Of a DNA stretch of 7,652 nt, positions 6,166 to 7,652 are shown piece by piece (the stretch's first letter is position 1; every line of letters begins with the position of its first letter). The DNA comes from Faecalibacterium sp. (GTDB lineage Bacteria; Bacillota; Clostridia; Oscillospirales; Ruminococcaceae). A program made the translations under genes and the position numbers. Location of the stretch: NCBI GenBank assembly GCA_020025795.1, contig JAHHRK010000075.1, positions 1 to 7,652 of the forward strand. The letters run 5' to 3'. Below the pieces are notes generated by a model. It was not told where the DNA came from. It saw nothing but the letters and a program-made list of their open reading frames with translations, and ran no database searches.

Positions 6166-7612
6166 CGCTTTCCTCCTGGGCTGCCTTCTTCTTTGCAGCA
6201 CGCTTGCGCAGGACTACTACAACCGCTGCCACAGCACCTGCCGCAACTACCACGATCAAAACAATCTGCCAGGGAGCCAGGCCGCCACCAACAGGTTCCA
6301 CATCCACCGGGAAATCCGGATCCATCATACCGGGATCCTCCATGCCGCCCATGGGATCGGACATATTCTCAACCGGAATCGAAATCTCTTTGGTCAGGGT
6401 AACGATCTCGCCGGAAGGTGCTTCGTAGCTGACGGTGATTTTGCCTTCGATATTGCCTGCATCCATCGGGCTCAGATCCAGGTCTGCGCTTTCCTCGGTG
6501 CCGGCAGCCAGGTTGCCAACGTACTCGCTCTGGGTAGGCTGGTTCAGGTTGGTGCCTTCCAGCTGAACGGTAATGTTGTTGACGGGGTTCTTGCCCTTGT
6601 TGACAAAATAAATGGTAGCAACATTTTCTTCGCCAACCATCATCATTTCAGGCGTTTCCACACGGCTGATTTCAAAGCGGTCGGGCTGACGTACCGGAAC
6701 CGAAACCGTAGTGGGGGTGCCGGTGCTCTCGTTGCCGCTGACGGTAACTGCTACCGTGCTGACGCCGCCGGTAAACTCAGCCAGTGCACGCATGGGGAAA
6801 GCAACCGTCTTAGACTGGCCGGGCTTCATGGTGCCGATATACTGAGTGCTGCTGCCGCTGCTGATAACCAGGCCTTCGGCCGGTGCAACGCTGACAACTA
6901 CGTCATCCACATTCTTTTTGCCGGAAGAAGTTGCATACACGGTCAGGTTCAGCGTAAACTCGGCACCTGCATCAATTGCGTCGCCGCCGATGGAGCTGCT
7001 TTTTACGATCAGGCCGGGTGCATTCTTGTTTTCGCCTTCTGCCGTGCCGGTGCCATCGTCCGCAGGCGCTACCGGATACAGCTCGCGAATGTTCTCGCCG
7101 ATTACCTTCTCGATTCCCCGTTTTTCGCTCTTAATCGTTGCTTCAAAGCGGGTATTGCTGGTGTTGGTGTACTTCAGGCCGCTCACACGCAGAACGTGCT
7201 TACCGACAGTTTCTACTTTCAGATCCTGTGCGCTGAATGCGCCATTGTCCTTCAGGCGAATGGACAGATCGTCTGCGGTTTTCATATCAGGAACAGCCTG
7301 ATCATTGCTGTTTTCCAAATTGAAGTAGAACTCCAGTACCAGATTGGAAGTATCCAAAGTGGTGCCGCCTGTGCCGCTGGAAATCGAGTAAGAAGTCAGC
7401 GTGCCCCAGGTACCTTTCCACTCATCCTGTTCCGGAATCGGGGTCTCAGTTGGTTCCGGTGCAGTCGTTGGAGCAGGCGTTGCGGTTGCAGTGGTTGTGC
7501 TCTGCTGACTGTCAGCTGCAGCCTGTGCATCAGCGGCCAGCGCTGCCTGCGGCAGCATCATTGCAAAGGCAAGGGTTGCTGCCAAAACAACAATACGTTT
7601 TTTAAGTTTCAT
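6152..7612 (-). CDS. Secreted, C-terminally anchored protein with CARDB/Ig-like domains
   Basis: A 486-residue protein. Residues 1-26 are a signal peptide (KLKKR basic end, hydrophobic core, cleavage after AALA). About 37-60 is a Thr/Pro/Glu-rich linker, 65-180 a first beta-rich domain, and about 204-310 and 318-415 two beta-sandwich repeats of CARDB or NEW3-like type (the second has VGEENVATIYFVNKGKNPVN, typical of these folds). A Met/Asp/Pro/Gly-rich linker at about 417-440 leads to a membrane helix at 448-468 and a short KKR-rich cytosolic tail ending in acidic residues. It has no visible enzyme motif, so a role as an outside-facing partner of the adjacent permease is likely but inferred. 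The start at 7612 is preferred because GGAAAGG ends 9 nt before it and gives a clean signal peptide; an in-frame ATG at 7642 would add ten mostly polar residues. It overlaps the permease by 14 bp and a possible upstream gene by 11 bp. Confidence 0.8.
   Translation of the reverse strand: MKLKKRIVVLAATLAFAMMLPQAALAADAQAAADSQQSTTTATATPAPTTAPEPTETPIPEQDEWKGTWGTLTSYSISSGTGGTTLDTSNLVLEFYFNLENSNDQAVPDMKTADDLSIRLKDNGAFSAQDLKVETVGKHVLRVSGLKYTNTSNTRFEATIKSEKRGIEKVIGENIRELYPVAPADDGTGTAEGENKNAPGLIVKSSSIGGDAIDAGAEFTLNLTVYATSSGKKNVDDVVVSVAPAEGLVISSGSSTQYIGTMKPGQSKTVAFPMRALAEFTGGVSTVAVTVSGNESTGTPTTVSVPVRQPDRFEISRVETPEMMMVGEENVATIYFVNKGKNPVNNITVQLEGTNLNQPTQSEYVGNLAAGTEESADLDLSPMDAGNIEGKITVSYEAPSGEIVTLTKEISIPVENMSDPMGGMEDPGMMDPDFPVDVEPVGGGLAPWQIVLIVVVAAGAVAAVVVVLRKRAAKKKAAQEESDEDF
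6172..6177 (-). promoter_or_regulatory. Ribosome binding site that sets the permease start
   Basis: AGGAGG on the minus strand lies 6 nt before the ATG at 6165, inside the 3' end of the upstream gene. It selects MKISDLIRLS as the N-terminus over the longer in-frame version from 6201. Confidence 0.85.
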
Positions 7613-7652
7613 CTGTATGTACCTTTCCTTCCGTCTCTGCATCGGTATTTTC
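7602..7652 (-). CDS. C-terminal tail of an upstream gene (cut by window edge)
   Basis: A frame open from the right edge reads ENTDAETEGKVHTDET and stops at a TAA (7602-7604), overlapping the start of the CARDB-like gene by 11 bp. An overlap of this kind is usual inside operons, and the other junctions of this operon also overlap. A natural candidate is the ATPase or adaptor of the transporter, but 16 residues identify nothing and a chance frame is possible. Confidence 0.35.
   Translation of the reverse strand, partial: ENTDAETEGKVHTDET

Overview
This window reads as a stretch of chromosome from an anaerobic, gut-type Clostridia. The protein families and their wording resemble the Oscillospiraceae/Ruminococcaceae (Gemmiger, Subdoligranulum or Faecalibacterium relatives), base composition is moderate to slightly GC-rich, and AGGAGG-type ribosome sites are common. 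The placement is inferred from remembered family features, not from a search. I see no rRNA, tRNA, CRISPR array, insertion sequence or phage gene.

Left part (1-1743, minus strand): three co-oriented genes read from about 1743 down past the left edge. The first two, a 176-residue N-terminal piece and a 309-residue transglutaminase-like piece, look like two halves of one cytosolic transglutaminase-family protein separated by a single-base frame difference around 1222-1225. The third, cut by the window edge, starts like RmuC (one membrane helix, then a charged helix). A 142-bp divergent region (1744-1885) carries two back-to-back promoters and a perfect 12-bp inverted repeat between them.

Middle (1886-2789): a plus-strand PHP-family phosphatase of the histidinol-phosphatase type, followed by a 17-bp-stem bidirectional terminator that also closes the convergent minus-strand operon.

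Right part (2790-7652, minus strand): an operon-like series read from right to left. It holds the tail of an unidentified gene, a secreted and membrane-anchored protein with Ig/CARDB-like domains, a MacB/FtsX-type ABC permease, then an ECF sigma factor and its probable membrane-bound anti-sigma factor (DUF4179-like). Two of the junctions are 14-bp overlaps with the downstream ribosome site inside the upstream gene. A 10-bp GC-rich hairpin lies between the permease and the sigma gene. The working picture is an envelope export or efflux module next to a sigma/anti-sigma pair that could sense envelope state; the functional link is inferred from gene order alone.

Nothing here is clearly an undescribed system. 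The points most worth checking are the split transglutaminase, the symmetric operator candidate, and the coupling of the transporter genes to the sigma/anti-sigma pair.
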